Source of the DNA: Odontesthes bonariensis
Taxonomy: Eukaryota; Chordata; Actinopteri; Atheriniformes; Atherinopsidae
Direction: 5' to 3'
Length of the DNA stretch: 64,000 nucleotides
Assembly (NCBI RefSeq): GCF_027942865.1
Contig: NC_134509.1
Span: forward strand, 7,726,254 to 7,790,253
Shown: one piece after another, positions 1 through 13,699 of the stretch
Numbering within the stretch: the first letter of the stretch is position 1
How the letters are laid out: each line of letters starts with the position of its first letter
Notes under the pieces: model-generated
The model's input: only the letters and a program-made list of their open reading frames with translations
What the model was told of the DNA's origin: nothing
Databases searched by the model: none
Translations under genes and position numbers: made by a program

Positions 1-25
1 TTACCAGAGAAGGAACTCCACTCAC

Positions 26-3000
26 TGGGTGGGGGTATGAGTGGAGGTGCAGTGCTGACGCTTGGAGGAGGAGGGAGAAACGGAGGTGGGGGTATGTTTG
101 GAGGAATTGGTCCAGGAGGGAAGAAAGTGGGGATCTTAGCTGGAGCTGGTTCAGCATCTGAAGTCGTGTGCTCAGAAATCACCTGCACAACAGACAGAGA
201 GGACACAGTGACCACGGCGGTTTTTTTGTTGTTGTTTTTTAAACAAAAATAAAAAAAAAAAACAGTCACTGACTGTTCCTGTTGCCTCTCGTACCTGGAT
301 ATTGTTGCCATCTAGATTGTGTCTGCGTCGCCCTTCAACCCTGCTGATCGTGGCCGTCTGTCCACCAATCACATCTATGGTACCACTCACCTTCCTAGAA
401 AAAGAAATAGTGAAAACAAAAATCATGATCCCACCGACTAATTTGTCACCTCTGAGTATCTGTTTTTAAAAAAATAAAAAATAAAAGGACCATCAGCCGG
501 ATAAATCACATCCAAGTTTTACCAAAGACCCGTTACATCAAGCTTTCAGAGCCAAGAGATGAAAGCAAAATCCCCAGAAAACCGTGACAAGGCAACATAA
601 AAGGACTACATGATGCATAAGCTGGTTTCAGAGAAAATTTGTCAATAACACTTTTTTCCCCTCACCTGAGATAACCGATAAGTGATAACAAAATAAAAAA
701 AGGAATGTTACCTGACAACCTGATTGTTGACAACAGACTTGTACAGGCTGACCGGAGATGTGAAGTCTGCCTTGGTGTGGATAGGTAAACTGCAGAGATC
801 CTTATCATTCCCCGTCCTTCCCTGCTGAACCTAAGGGGGAAAAGAAAAACGTGGGCGTTGTCAGATTCGGTAGCAAGGGTTAATCTTTCAAGAATGAAGG
901 TTTAATGGGCGTGTTTAAGAAGAAGGTGAAAAGTAGGATGAGCTGAGGGAAAGTCAGAAACGCTGGGAGAAGTTGCATCTTACGCTGATCTTGCTCGTCA
1001 CTGAACCCACTGTGGAGACCTCCAGTCCCATTCGCAGTCTCTTCTGTTTCTCACAATAAGCCTTCCAGGTGTCTTCATTGAAACCGTAGTTGAAGTAGTC
1101 AGACAGATCCGCTCCTGCAAACACAAACACCTTCTGTGAAACACTCAATAAGGAGCCAAACATACGTTTACAGGCTTCTACTCAGTGTAATGTTCAGCTA
1201 TAAAGAGGATCTATAATATTCACGAAGCTCTGTGTAAAAGCAGTGATGTAAACTATAATTGCTGTGATTGTGGGGCTTTGTATTTTTGATCAGGGTTTGA
1301 CATAACCCCAATGGTCGGGGTCAATAACGAAAAGAAAAAAAATTAAAAAAAGCACGTCCTGCGAACAGTCACAGCTGCGGTGCCTGAAATAACTCCAATC
1401 ATTTGTTCGTTTCATTTTATTTAAGCACCACAAACACACACCTGGCTTCCTCCAGGGTTTCTCTTCAAAGGACTCCATGTCCACCTCCAGCACTGGAACC
1501 CCATTAATGTTTCCAGGTGCATCAAGATCCACTCCTTTCAGCTTTGCAGCTATTGAAACAAACAAAACATGTTCGTGAATACTTTGACAAAAAAGGAAAA
1601 AGGCTGAATTGGTTTATTTCCAGTCAGACTGCCAGGTATGACAGCAGTTTTAAATAACAGGGAGTGCTACCTTGTCCATACGGTCTGGAGCCTGTTGTTT
1701 TTATGTTGAGGTTGACAGGTGGAGCTCCATAAGCCCTGTGGAAAGAAAGTCACCAATGCTGTTCACTTATTTTTGTAAGTTCACTGAAAGGTTTCAGCAC
1801 CCTCAGTTTCCAAAGACTAAAGTCTTCATGGACCCATATATAGTGATGTTTGAGGGCGAGTCTGGTGGTTTAATAAAGCTGTGAGATTGTTTCTTTCACA
1901 TCATTTAAGTGATGTGACATGTCAGGAAAAAACACACACTCACACACCAGCAACATGTTGCAGACACCTTCGTAAATCAACGCATCAAATAACTCATCAG
2001 ATCATGAGTAAACCTCCACAGTTTGACTGAAACCTACGTGTACTGTGGGGCTCCAGTTTTAATGTCGCCAATGGTGACACGAACATCGTCGTCATCGTCG
2101 TCGCTGTCGCTGTCACTGTCACCATCCTCACCGGCAGCTTCACCGGTGGCCTAAAAGTAGAGAAATTAGTTTTTTTTTAAAAGGATGCACGAAACCACCA
2201 ATGTTCAGAAGGACAGAAATCAACAGGGACAAGGAGGTAGATGGGAAAATAAAAACAAGGGCGAACAAAGCATATAGTGTTATATAAGGACAACCAACCT
2301 CGGAGGCCACTCCATTTCCTGTAGCGTGTGCAGCAGCAGCATCATCTGCTGAAGTATCAGTGAGCGCACTGCAGACCAAACACAATGTTAGACATACGGC
2401 AACACATTTTTCTAATTCCTAATTCACAGATAAGAATAAATGTTCTACACGTCCACCAAGAGAAGGGAAATAGTGGTTTAAGTGGGGAGTGCATGAAGAC
2501 TAAACTTATCCTCTGAGGATGTATTTCTATAGGAAACATTTGAGCATACCACAGTCATTTATTCCCAACACAAAAGCATTTCCCCCACTTTTCCTAAGCA
2601 ATGCAAATGAAAAGCAAAAAAAAAAAAAAGTTCAAAGCGCGGGCACCTGATGAGGCCTGACAGGAGGTAGTTTTACAAGCTAAACTTCATTTTTCTCTAG
2701 CTTTAGCCATCCTCTGTATAATTTTGAGGAGCTTTTCTTCTACATCCTCTGGCTCCTATAAGATGTGCATGGGATTGAAATGCTTTTTTCTAAAAAGGAT
2801 TCAGGTAAACAGTCAGCTCCTGACTTTTCCCTTTGAAGAAATCCCATAATTGGCCCCAAAATCTTTATTTGTAGGCATCTTTTCTGTAATGTTGTCAGAA
2901 ACAATAAGTCTGAGCTATCTGCCTAGCCATATCTTCCCAAATCTGAGGGAAAATAAGACGAAGGTGGGAAATTAACCGATATTTCCTTTAAGAATGCCTT

Positions 3001-3835
3001 TATAAACTTTAATGTACTTTCTACTATTGTAAACTATGTTTCCAATTTCTAGATTTGTTGAAGGACTGTTTTGTAAATCGTATTACCTTTAACTAAATGG
3101 GCAACATTAACTGACAGTGTGGTTTGAGACTCCAACTTTGAGTAAATATTCCTGGAATTTCGATGCCAAAGTGGAATCGCTGATGCTGTATTTCGTTACC
3201 TGGGATGTGTATCAAAACGACCAGTTCTTAATCATATCACATCTAATGTTTGAGAACAGGTGTATTTTTACGTTATACGCTTTTTTAAGTAATTCTCGGT
3301 GTATAACAAAGTCATTTGTGGCGGTTAGAGTGTATGTTACCCGACAGCAGCGTTCAGTTTGGCTTCTTCGTCCTCCTCTTTACTTTCAGACTCATCTGAA
3401 ACAGAAAAAGACGCAACTGTTATCCCAGCTTTTTTCATTCAAATAAGTTACTAGCTCTGAATATTTAACCAATGTTCACATCTAACTGCATAGATTCTGA
3501 GTGCCAAAGAAAGAATATTCAATTACAATTACCGACAAAGGCCATTTTAAAGCTTTGTTTGAAATCATACTGTTGCTAAAGGCCGTCAATAGTAAACGGG
3601 CGCTGTTAGCTTAGCTTCCCAGCTAACGCCTCAATCTTTTAATCCCAAACACTGATGCTTGTTGGTTAGCGCGTCAATAGCAAAGCAGCTGACACGTATG
3701 TTCACGCCTGTGTCGACAAGAAGTTGTGTTTGTGGTGAGTATGTGGTTGTATTTACCTCCATACAGCCATTCCTCCTCCTCATCTCCAGCGCTGGCATCA
3801 GTGGTGGTCGTTTTGTCCGCTTCCTCCGCTGACAT
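26..3835 (-). CDS. fip1l1: Fip1l1, pre-mRNA 3'-end processing factor (5' part, runs off the left edge)
   Basis: Ten coding exons on the minus strand join in frame through GT-AG sites: 3757-3835, 3341-3395, 2299-2368, 2038-2150, 1671-1735, 1442-1549, 984-1114, 712-830, 295-394 and 26-182 (about 332 codons). The start at 3835 gives MSAEEADK, then the family's acidic EEEEWLYG. A Ser/Asp-rich acidic stretch and [13 protein letters not shown] follow. The Fip1 motif (about residues 132-190) includes [32 protein letters not shown] and [13 protein letters not shown]. After SGTIDVIG and ISRVEGRRR, exon 10 is proline-rich. In the family this protein is a CPSF subunit that binds RNA and poly(A) polymerase and promotes polyadenylation in the nucleus. 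The C-terminal RD/RE-rich half lies outside the window. WLYG runs directly into a Glu-rich segment, as in short human isoforms lacking the PWDVHVHSDLAKD segment. The paralog letter (probably b) is inferred. Confidence 0.93.
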
Positions 3836-4080
3836 GTTTAGCTAACACGGAGACCCAAAACCACCAGCGGCTTCAATAGCAACAACAACAAGCTTCAACA
3901 GAACGTAGAAATGCAAAAATACGCGCACACTCTCTCCCTGTAGCAGGGGAATGTAATTTTGTACATAAATTATGACTTCATAGATTCATATTCAACCCCT
4001 GCGAGGCGGTGTGAACCCGGAAGAAAAGGCAGCTGGCGTCCCGCTAAGGTCACAGTGTAGTGGCAGAAAAACAGCGCCCC
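3836..4080 (-). promoter_or_regulatory. Probable fip1l1 5' UTR and promoter
   Basis: This is the DNA immediately upstream of the fip1l1 start codon. I see no TATA box at a sensible distance. Transcription start and regulatory sites cannot be placed by eye. The call rests on position only. Confidence 0.3.
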
Positions 4081-4795
4081 CAGCTGGACAAGATGAACCA
4101 GTGTGTCATCTGAAATACTGGATGTTGGTCGTATGGCAACTGACAACCAACTGCATTTTGGAAAACCTTTGAAAGTTAGTTTTTGTTAAATTTCTTTTCA
4201 CTATATTTTGTGCATCTTATGAAAGTAAATGGAAATACATCATGGCTTCTTTTTTTCTGTGTGCCATCCACACAAAAGGATTTCTGGTCTGCGTGTAACC
4301 TAATTTCTTTTGTTTTCTCTTTTCCATACATCATTTAGCCCTAGTTTTGTGTTTGTAAATGCAGAAGGACTCAACTCATGTTTCTGTTTATGTCCTTTCT
4401 TTTAGAAAAAGGAAGTACAAGAGGGATATGCTGTGTTGTTTACTCATCTCAGCCAATTTGGATTTCATCCAATAGCAATCTATCAAAATGTACACAGACA
4501 GTCACACTGCCCTGGAAGCTCGGAGTGAAGTGACTGCCAACATTTGTTGCTAGTCAAAATACCACAAATAGGCAAAAGACATTGACAACAGGAAACAAAA
4601 TAACCCAGAGCAGCATGAAAACAAACTTAAAGATTTATGAAATAACTAAAAACAGACTGGAAATTGACACAAGCATCATTATTAGACTTCTTCAGCTTTG
4701 GTGTCTTGCCTCTATAAGCACGTGGCGGACTTTTATTAGTCCCCAGGGGCCTGTTGGCTCATACGCATCCGTCTGCTTTCTTCCCCTCATAATAT
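4081..4795. other. Intergenic DNA, nothing recognised
   Basis: AT-rich sequence between the fip1l1 promoter and an L2-like LINE. The short open frame at 4582-4797 has no recognisable motif. A 5' part of the adjacent LINE may lie here, but I could not recognise it. Confidence 0.4.
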
Positions 4796-4796
4796 A

Positions 4797-5950
4797 GTTA
4801 TTTTAGATGGCATTTCCTTGGCTTCTAGTTCTACAGTGAGGAACCTTGGAGTTATTTTTTACCAGGATCTGTCCTTTGACTCATAGACAAAACAGGTTTC
4901 TAGGACTGCCTTCTTTCACCTTCGTAATATTGCTAAAATCAGGAACATCGTGTTTCAGAGTGATGCAGAAAAACTAGTTCTTGCATTTGTTACGTCATAA
5001 TTGGACTACTGTAAGTCTTTATTATTGGGTTGTCCCCAAAATTCTCTGAAAAGCCTCCAGTTGATCCAAAATGCTGCAGCCAGAGTTCTGATGAGAACTA
5101 ACAGGAGAGATCATATTTCTCCAGTTTTAGCTTCTCTTCATTGGCTCCCTGTTAAATCCATAATTGAATTTAAAATTCTGCTCCTCACATATGCCCCTGA
5201 TGACCAAGCTCAGCCATATCTTAAAGATCTCGTAGTGCAATATTTTACCAACAGAGCACTTTGCTCTCAGCCTGCAGGTTTACTTGTGGTTCCTAGAGTT
5301 TCTAAAAGTAGAATGGGAGGCAGAGCCTTCAGTTATCAGGCCCCTTGTCTGTGGAACCAGCTGTCAGTTTGGGTTCCGGAAACAGACCTCTACCTTTAAG
5401 ATTAGGCTTAAAACTTTCCTTTTTGATGAAAATAGTTAATGATGGCTCAGGTGACCCTGAGAACTGGGTCCCAGTTATGCTGCTATAGTCCTAGGCTTCT
5501 GGAAGACCTCCCATGATGCACCTCTCCTCCCTCTGCTCTCTTCCACTCTCCATGTACATATGACATAATTGTTGTCATTGATTTTTGTTTCTTTTTTTCA
5601 GCAGCAGGTATCCCTGGCCGGGTTTCATGGTGCTTATTGGCCCGTCTTTCCTGTCCTCTCCGACCCTTCCTGAGTCTGGTTCTGCCAGAGGTTTGTTCCT
5701 CTTAAAAGGGAGGGTTTTTTTACAGTCAGCTAGTGCTCGCTCAGGACAGTAAATTTGATCGAAGAGAAGTTTTTTGGTGCAATCTGTTGGTTTCCTTTTG
5801 CATGTCAGTTTTTTTTTATTGGATTTATATGAATTGGACTCATTTGGAACTGAATGGATTGGAATTGATTATGATTGTATTACAATCAATTGGATTGTTG
5901 TTACATTTGTTGTGATTTGATGCTATATAGATAAAACTGAATTGAATTGC
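4797..5950 (+). mobile_element. L2-like non-LTR retrotransposon, 5'-truncated, decayed
   Basis: The translation shows the C-terminal part of an L2-type reverse transcriptase: a TVRNLGVIF-like strand, [46 protein letters not shown] and PCLWNQL. At least two stops interrupt it near 4890 and 5000. Downstream is the usual fish 3' UTR with GGTTCTGCCAGAGGTTTG and a tail with CTATATAGATAAAACTGAATTG. A minus-strand copy of the same 3' end lies at about 61.05-61.53 kb. Non-functional. Confidence 0.85.
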
Positions 5951-7230
5951 TTCTCATGTAGAGGTGGGAGAATTGATGCCTAATGCATCAATACTACAAT
6001 TGCTATGAAGGCTTGCCTAGAGATTAGAGTCAGTATGACTGACACCAAACAAACTGATTAATTACATCCAGGGCACATGCATACGTAATGAAAATCTATA
6101 AAACCAACTTACATTTAACCATGAATCTTACAAAGCAATAGTCAAGCAAATGCTATATATTTGGTAAACTATCCAGTGGTAACTAAACATATTAAGAGGC
6201 ACCCTTGCAATAATGCATAAACCTCATGCATAAAATATTTTTCACCCTCACATGATCGTTTGTATATTAGCTTCTTCTAACAAAAAAACAAATACATTTT
6301 GGTATTGATATTAATGATCCAGGCTTTTGGATTATTTTTTTTGTAGTAGGTTCACTCATTTATCCTTTCCACAGGGATTAGCAGCAAGCCAGGGAAAGCT
6401 GGAGGAGTTTTTTACTGTGTTCTTGTGTAAACAACTTTTTTCTCACAACAGACACTTTAGCACAGCAGGAGAAGATCAGCTATAACTGATAATGTGACAA
6501 CCAACTGTGTTCCATTTAAGTGAAGAATTCCAGGGTCCTGCGGGCTCACTGTCAAAGCTTACTTTGTAGAAATTAGTTTCACGCATGCTTTTTTCCTGCT
6601 GGGACGAATCTAAATGCTTGCTGTGAGAATATCTAGAGAGCTAAGGCTGAGCCAGAAGGCAGCACAGTCAGTAGCAAGAGGCACATTTTGTTCCCGATGT
6701 GTAAAAGGCCCCTGCCACTTGTTCAGTTTAACGTCCTTAGCTTCCTTTTTTTTCGTTTTTAGCACATATCTCTACTTACTTGTTTGGAATACATGTACTT
6801 CTGAAAGAATCCTTTGGCTCTTCAACAATGAATATAAATAGTCGTCACCTCAGCGTATCTGACCAGTGATCCAAAGGCAGACAATCTCCAGAATGTGGAC
6901 ATGCCGACATGTACCTTGATCACTACAGAGGGACATTACAAAATGAGGATAGTCGAAATGTTTCCACATCACCCTTTCCACAAGATTTTAGTACCCATTC
7001 AGCCAAGAGTTATCCCGGATGTTGGATGGCCATATTAATTCTGACAGGCCCAAACACCCGCAATGGCTTGCTTGATTGATGGCAAACGTGTCAATATGCT
7101 AAATTGCTTTGCTAGCTGGATCAAGTTTTGTTGTTGGCAGCCAGGCCAGCGGCTCTGCGAGGCTTTAATTGAGCACAATGACAGCCTTTATTTTAATTTA
7201 AATTTAGAGTCAATTTTTTTTTTAAATTTC
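5951..7230. other. Intergenic DNA, nothing recognised
   Basis: AT-rich non-coding sequence. The open frames are short and lack family motifs. Confidence 0.4.
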
Positions 7231-7234
7231 ACAT

Positions 7235-7700
7235 CAGGGTCATGTGAAAAAGTAGTACACCCTCTTTATGTCCTAATGTTTTAAACATCATGGGCATTCT
7301 AAAAACAATCCTCTGATCCTTATCAGGTTTAAAAATGAGGTAAAAATACTTTCTCAGATGAACAACAGCACGTGACATGTTACCATCATCTATCTAAGAA
7401 AAACTCAGCCAAAATGCAAACGCAATGTGTGAAAAACTAAATGCACCAGTGATTGTTCCAAAAAAAAAAGAGAAATAAGATTCATATTCAATCTATAGAG
7501 TTGAGGCATTTTAAAGAGCAAGACTCCACTCACCTAAAGATTTGTTCTTGTTTGTTTCCAGTTTTCATAGAATCATGTGGCCAATAATTCACGTGACTGT
7601 GTGGTTCCCGTTCAAAACAGGTTTAGAATAGGTTGATATGTTTTGATGACTGAAAAAAAAAATCTCTGCTCAAATGATGGAGTGCAGTCTTACGTTTGAT
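7235..7700. repeat. Possible degenerate interspersed repeat
   Basis: The phrases TCATGTGAAAAAGTAGTACAC and, about 190 bp later, GTGTGAAAAACTAAATGCACC resemble a repeat I know from fish and amphibian genomes (GTGAAAAAGTAAGTACACCC type). The match is from memory and short. Ends and class are not determined. Confidence 0.35.
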
Positions 7701-10700
7701 GCATGCCAAACTACCCACTTGGCAGGCATTGTGACGTTGTTTACAGGAAGATGTAAACAGGAAACGGAATTAAATCATTGAGTACAAACTAACGAACCAA
7801 TTCAGGCAGTTCAGAACTGTCTTCTTTTGCAAAAAGTAGCTCCCTTTGGTGTGAAATCTGGGCTTTGTAGACCTTTATAGACCTCTCTGCAGATCTTTTG
7901 GCACAAGCAGCCCGAAAACGCTCAAATAAAGGCAAAAAATGTAAAAGCACAACATTCTTCAAACACTCTTTAAACTTGTAATTGTTGGCCTGATTTGTTG
8001 GCCTTTGATTAAACACTGATACTGATAGGATTATACAACTGTGCAATATTACAGACATGATAAATTAAATATGCAAGATAGTTAAAAACCATTTCCTAAA
8101 TGTGTCTTTTTCAAAAAGGCAACAGCACTTTGAGGTTTTGGTTACAAATCCAGACTTTACAAGCTGTGAGGGAAGCTTCTCCGCTGACCTCAGAGCGTAC
8201 CTTGCCATGTATCGGCTAAGTCAGTCTTGGAGCTTGAAGCCAGTCTCTTTAATACCTTTCAAGGGATTCTCAGTTACTTTTGAGAAATTCTGAGAAAACA
8301 AACTTTTCACACATAATCTTTTCCAGCATTTCTTGTACACACAGTTTAACACACCAAATCCTACCTTTAAAACATTGTCATGTCAAACCAATGCTTTGTT
8401 TTTGAAGCACCTTTTCATCCCCTGCCTAAAGCGTTTTCTTTAAATATGACGACAAAACATGTGCTGTAATCTTTAATGCTCTTAGTTTTAACTGATGATT
8501 TTCTATATTGCTCTTGTGCCCTGGGAGCCACATTACAACCATTTTATGGCATTGAGCTGAAGCTCTGGGCTCATCCTCAGTAAACCGACTCACAATTGCT
8601 GTTGTGTTTCCACAAGAAGTTGCCTGTAAATGCAAAGAGCACCGTTAATGCATTTACGGCCCTTGACCAGTTAAGTGAGGCCTCTTTAGCTTTTCAGTAA
8701 ATGACAAGGAAATGTGTGGGTTTTCTCACCCCTGCTCTTCGCCCAGAGGCACGATCAACATTCACACATACTCCGATCTGTGTGGCGCTGAGATGAAAAT
8801 CACAAGCAAGCATGCGCAGCACATACTGAGAGATAGAAGAGAAGGTGGTAATATTATAGTTATGAGTACATTGATTTTTCTCTTCACAGGGGGGTTCATA
8901 TCATGAGCATCTACCGTATCACATCATACGTGTGAGATTTGTGTGTCTCTTTTGTGAGTTCACAGCACACACACACACAGTTAAACACACACACATGCGC
9001 TCACAGGGACGTCAGACAGGGAGGCTAATGGTCTCACAGTTAAACTGATCATGGAAATTGCATTTATTTTATTCACTCTGTCTCCCTCAAACTCATCTCT
9101 CTTCCAGCCTCTGTTAAATCCTCTCTGTTTTTCCATCACTTTTGCCCCCATTTGAAGCCCCTCTCTTTCATCTCTCCCTTTGTTACCCCTTCTTTCTGTC
9201 TTCCCTGCAATGCACTTGAGACATTTAAAATCAGATTAGATTTTCTGGCATGACCAAATTAAAGCTGCAGCTCTGCATCTTATTCCGCTTCATAGTATCA
9301 GACCGCTACACTCCAGGTGACTCTGGATGGGATTATCTGTTGCTACATTTGACTGATGTGTGGTCACTTAGTGTAAATAATCATTTTGGTATATTGCCAT
9401 TGTGTTCCACGCAGTGTATAGCAACTCTGTGCGTGGTCTTCATGTGCAGGAGTACCCATGTATGTTTGGGGAGGTCCTCTTGAGCTGCAGTATTTGCTGA
9501 CAGTTTTTAGCAGTGCTATGTGACTAATCTACACTGCACTTAAGTAAAGTTGTTGGACATTCAAGAGATTCTGTGACACTGCGGTGGCTTAAGAAACCTT
9601 GTCTGCCACCTGTTGCTTCATTAGGCGACTGCAGTGTTGGAGCTCCTTTGTGCAGCTGACCTCCTTGGTCTGTAGCTGCTGCACCACGTGTTTTAATTCT
9701 AGCACACATGAACACAAAATTTCTAGAAAATGCACTGCAGCCTTTCTTGGCAGCTGCTCTTCAGAGTCATACACTTCACAGCAGGAGATTCTCCACGACA
9801 GCTGAGCCCATCTCAATAAATACTCTGGAGTACTATCTGGGTAGAACGCACACGAGGGAGGAAATGATGCAAAAAAAAACAGCACACCGTGGATACTGCT
9901 GTGTTTCCCATCCCTTAGAGAGCATCAAAAACAGGAGATGAAGTCTTCCACCTGTTTTGTGTTGATATCAATATCTCATATAGTTCAGAGTATTCACAGT
10001 ATCAGTGGGCAAGTGGAAAACAAAGCCTGTAACTACGGCAACATGAAGGGATGGCATTACACTGTATCCTGCTGGCTGTGTTAGACAACAATATCTAATA
10101 AGCATGACTTTCTGAGGTAATTAGACTAGTTTCCTGCACAGCGGGACTGAGACAAAGCTGCCAACTATGGTAAACTCCATCAGTCCGGTCTCTCTTTGCT
10201 CTCAAGTTGTTGCTGTCAGTGTCAGAGCCTCCATGTGAGTCGTTAGGGTCAGTAATCGTGCGTTTCTGTAAAGAAAACATGAGCTGTGCCCACAGAGCGC
10301 AGCACTCTCATTGTAAATCAACCTGTGTACCCAGGTATTGTCCTCCCATCAATGCTGAGCAGAGCTGAAGAATGAAACACTTTCCTTTTCTGCTCAAAAG
10401 CCTGATGTTTGTGGGTGTTGTGTGCGTAAAACCAATGTAAAAAAAAAAAAAAACTCCAGATGACTTCGTCTCATAGAACCCTTTATATGCTAATTTACAG
10501 CTCCATAGTTTGTTTTTAGCAACCACTACAATGAGTTTACATCCTGTAATGTTCAAAAATTATTTCTTCATATTGTACATTTTTGCCTCATGACTGAAAT
10601 GCTCTGTTTTATGTCCTTTCTCTTTAACCCCCCCTCCCTCCTGTAAGTCCCATCCAGCTCTGGTTTGGTTGTCTGATTGGTGAAATATGGTAACTATAAT

Positions 10701-12055
10701 AAGCCACTTGCTATGGATTATGCGTTGTGTTTCTTGATGATGTTGATAAGTAAAAAATGAAAAGTCCAGACTGTCAGCATGGCACTTCTGGAGCAGCATG
10801 CTCAGTGGGACAGAATAACTCCCTCAGGTTTGGACTTTGGGATGCTGTACAACACACGGAAGATGAGGGAAAAACCCAAAAGACTAATTTTGGGGCAACC
10901 CTTTTGAGGGGAATGGGGGTTATATTCCCCTGCACCCCCACTACCCTTGAAGTGGGTCCCATTAATACAAAGAATTATTCATAACCAAGATAAGGTGTTT
11001 ACATGCCACAGTATCCTGACTTCTATTGAAGTATAGTAGGCAACATTTCCAGGTTTCTCAAAACAAGGATCAGACCATTTTTAAGTTAATAGGACATCGA
11101 GAACACACACTCTGTACCTATGTACAACATTACCATATTGTGAAAGAAAACACATTTTCAACATAAAAATGAATAAAAGAAGCAAGAAGCCACTGGTTGT
11201 ACTTTACGGTTGGTATTGCAAAGAAATAATGAAAATGCTGTGTTGTGATCCCTGCTGATGTATTTGACGTTTCTCTTTGTCTATTTTTCCATGACGGTTC
11301 GTTCATTCTCTCCCTCTCCTCCTCTCTCTTTTGTTTACCTCATTACTTGTCATTCTAATGTACCCTGTTTGCCTTTTTGTCTCTTTTGTTTGTGTACCCC
11401 CCCCCCTTGTCTCTCTCTCTGTTCTGCCACACTCCCTCCTTGCATCCATCCCTCTCTCCTTACGGTGGATTAGGACGGCTTACAGCCTAGTCGATGCTAA
11501 TCAGGTTTATCCAGACAGAGGGCGATCATTGGGCTATCAGTAATTACACGCGCTGATATTAGCTTCCACAGATATGTGGGCTGGCAAATTTTCAATCCAC
11601 ATCATCTCTTTGGATCAAACGTATGGTTATCTCAGCAGAGTGATGCCATAACAGCTTATCCTGACTGTTTTTCCTCCTTTGTTTTGATCCATCTGTTTCG
11701 AGAATGTTTAATTCAAGCTTCGGTGTTAGAATATGAGGTCATTGTTGCAAATATGGTTGGAATATTATTATATTGGCTTGTAATTTAGATTTAAGAATAG
11801 ACACAAATGATTTTCTGTCTTTTTTTCTTCTATTGTTTTCCCCCAGAACACCAATTTATTCTCACACAATCAGCATGTAAAAATGTGACATTTTGAGAAG
11901 TTGGCTTGCTTCTTTTCTTGAAGCGCGTCGGATAAGTAGATTGATACCAGTTCCATGAATGCCTGATAGATGCAAGGCTACAGTCAGAAGCAACTCAGAT
12001 TAGTTTAGAACAAGCTAATCTATGTAGCTTATTGTTAGCTTTGATATTAGCTTTA
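7701..12055. other. Intergenic DNA, nothing recognised
   Basis: No exon chain, RNA gene or clear repeat was recognised. There are short CA tracts near 8963-8996 and pyrimidine-rich tracts near 9100-9200 and 11300-11460. Open frames up to about 98 codons overlap on both strands near 9.6-9.9 kb without a recognisable motif and are probably chance. Distal kit regulatory elements could lie here but cannot be seen by reading. Confidence 0.35.
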
Positions 12056-12059
12056 ATAT

Positions 12060-12146
12060 TATATATTTTTTAATTGTAAATTGCTTTGGATAAAAGTGTC
12101 TGCCAAATGCATAAACATAAACATAAACATAAACATAAACATAAAC
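12060..12146 (+). repeat. L2/SINE-type 3' tail ending in a hexamer repeat
   Basis: Contains TTGCTTTGGATAAAAGTGTC followed by TGCCAAATGCATAAAC, the common 3' terminus of fish L2-type LINEs and the SINEs they mobilise. It then runs into about five tandem ATAAAC units. The 5' boundary is not clear. Confidence 0.7.
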
Positions 12147-13290
12147 AAAGACTGGAAAAAGCCAGCTCGGCTGGGGCAACAGAAGCACTATAGCTCACTG
12201 CCATGAGACTATTTTACACAGACAGCAAAAAAAACTGCAGCTTGCACAAATATGTGCCTTATCAACCTGCATTAGGAGACTGATTGGGTGGAGGTATAAA
12301 GAGTCTGGCTGCAGACTCAGTTTCAACTCCCAAGACTTTATTACTTACTATCGTTTCACCGTGGACACCTTTATTCCACCGCCAAGGATGTTACCTCATT
12401 TGCTCTGTTTGTTTGTCTGTCCTTATACTGCCTCCCCATGCCACCACCCTGCCACAACCTCTCTGGAAAGCTTTCCTGATACATTGACAATATATGCATC
12501 CAAAACAATAAAAGCCAGAATTGCATGTAGGCAAATAAGCTGCAATGTTCCATTTAACTTAGATAAAAACATTTTCTAAATTTTATAGCTTTCCTTTAAG
12601 ATTTAAGTTGTTCTGCAGTGTCATCTCATCAGTGTGTCTAATCAAAGTAAAGGCCTTACTTTGCTCCTCTAAAAGAAGAATATACATGTTTTTTTTTCAC
12701 CTTTTGACCCATAGCTTTTAGTCCACTCTGTTCTGATGGGTCATCACTGAAATGTGAAGCACCACAACTGAACCACGGATGGACACTTAACAACCACACA
12801 AAGCAAATAGTAAAAAAAAAAAAAAAAGACTCTCCTGCTCTGACCGTATTAAAGGAGAAGACAAATGGATACAGATATCAGGTTTTTAATGCCCAGTCAG
12901 CAGACAGAGAGAAGAGTTGGATTGCATTAGAAAAAATGTTGCGCTGAGCATTTAGCCAATCATCAAAAAGAGGAATGATGAGGTGCTGTTTGAGCTGTGT
13001 GCAGGTTTTTCTGTCCATCTTTGTGTGTTTAAGAAGGTGTGCGTCCCTTCCGCCTGAGGGTGTGAAGATAATCTCCAGTTATAGGTGATTGAGTTGGGAT
13101 ACGTGTGTGCCTGTGTGTGTGCGTCATTGAAGAGAACAAGAGGACGGGGGGGGGCAGAGGAGAAGGAGGAATGTTTTTTATTACGTAATCTAATCTACGT
13201 GGCCATTTTTCTTGTATAAAACCGCTGTTGCCCTCAGTGAGACTGGTGTCCTCATCTGTCTAAAAGCACCGAGTGAGTCACGCTGCGGAT

Positions 13291-13291
<1 letters not shown>

Positions 13292-13335
<44 letters not shown>
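13292..13335. repeat. (CA)n microsatellite
   Basis: About 22 uninterrupted CA dinucleotides, likely length-polymorphic. Confidence 0.95.
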
Positions 13336-13337
<2 letters not shown>

Positions 13338-13699
13338 GTCACAGTGAGTCAGCCCAGATCTGCCGTAGACGCTCACCTCGATAATGAATAATGTAATAGG
13401 GTTGGCATATAAACTGCTCAAATGACATGTGAACTCGGTGGACAGTAGACATATGGATGATCCTGTTGGACGCACACTTGCACACAAACACAGCACCTGA
13501 CGTCCTCATAGAGAATATGGACAGCTGGACTACAAGCAGGTGAACAGGTGGATTGTACTTTGACACCTCAAGGTGCAGCTTGCCTTGCGAAATATTCAAC
13601 AGAAGGTCTCAAGCCACAACTGCATAATAAAAAGTTAAATACATTCTCTGCTAAAATGAAAATTTTGAACTTTGTCAGCATGTCCATAACATGATACAT

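Noticed and set aside
4797-5950. Possible functional reverse-transcriptase gene
   Set aside because: In-frame stops and 5' truncation show a dead LINE copy.
12113-12146. Tandem ATAAAC units as a possible CRISPR-like or telomeric array
   Set aside because: Short, with no spacers, and directly attached to an L2/SINE 3' terminus, so it is a retroposon tail.
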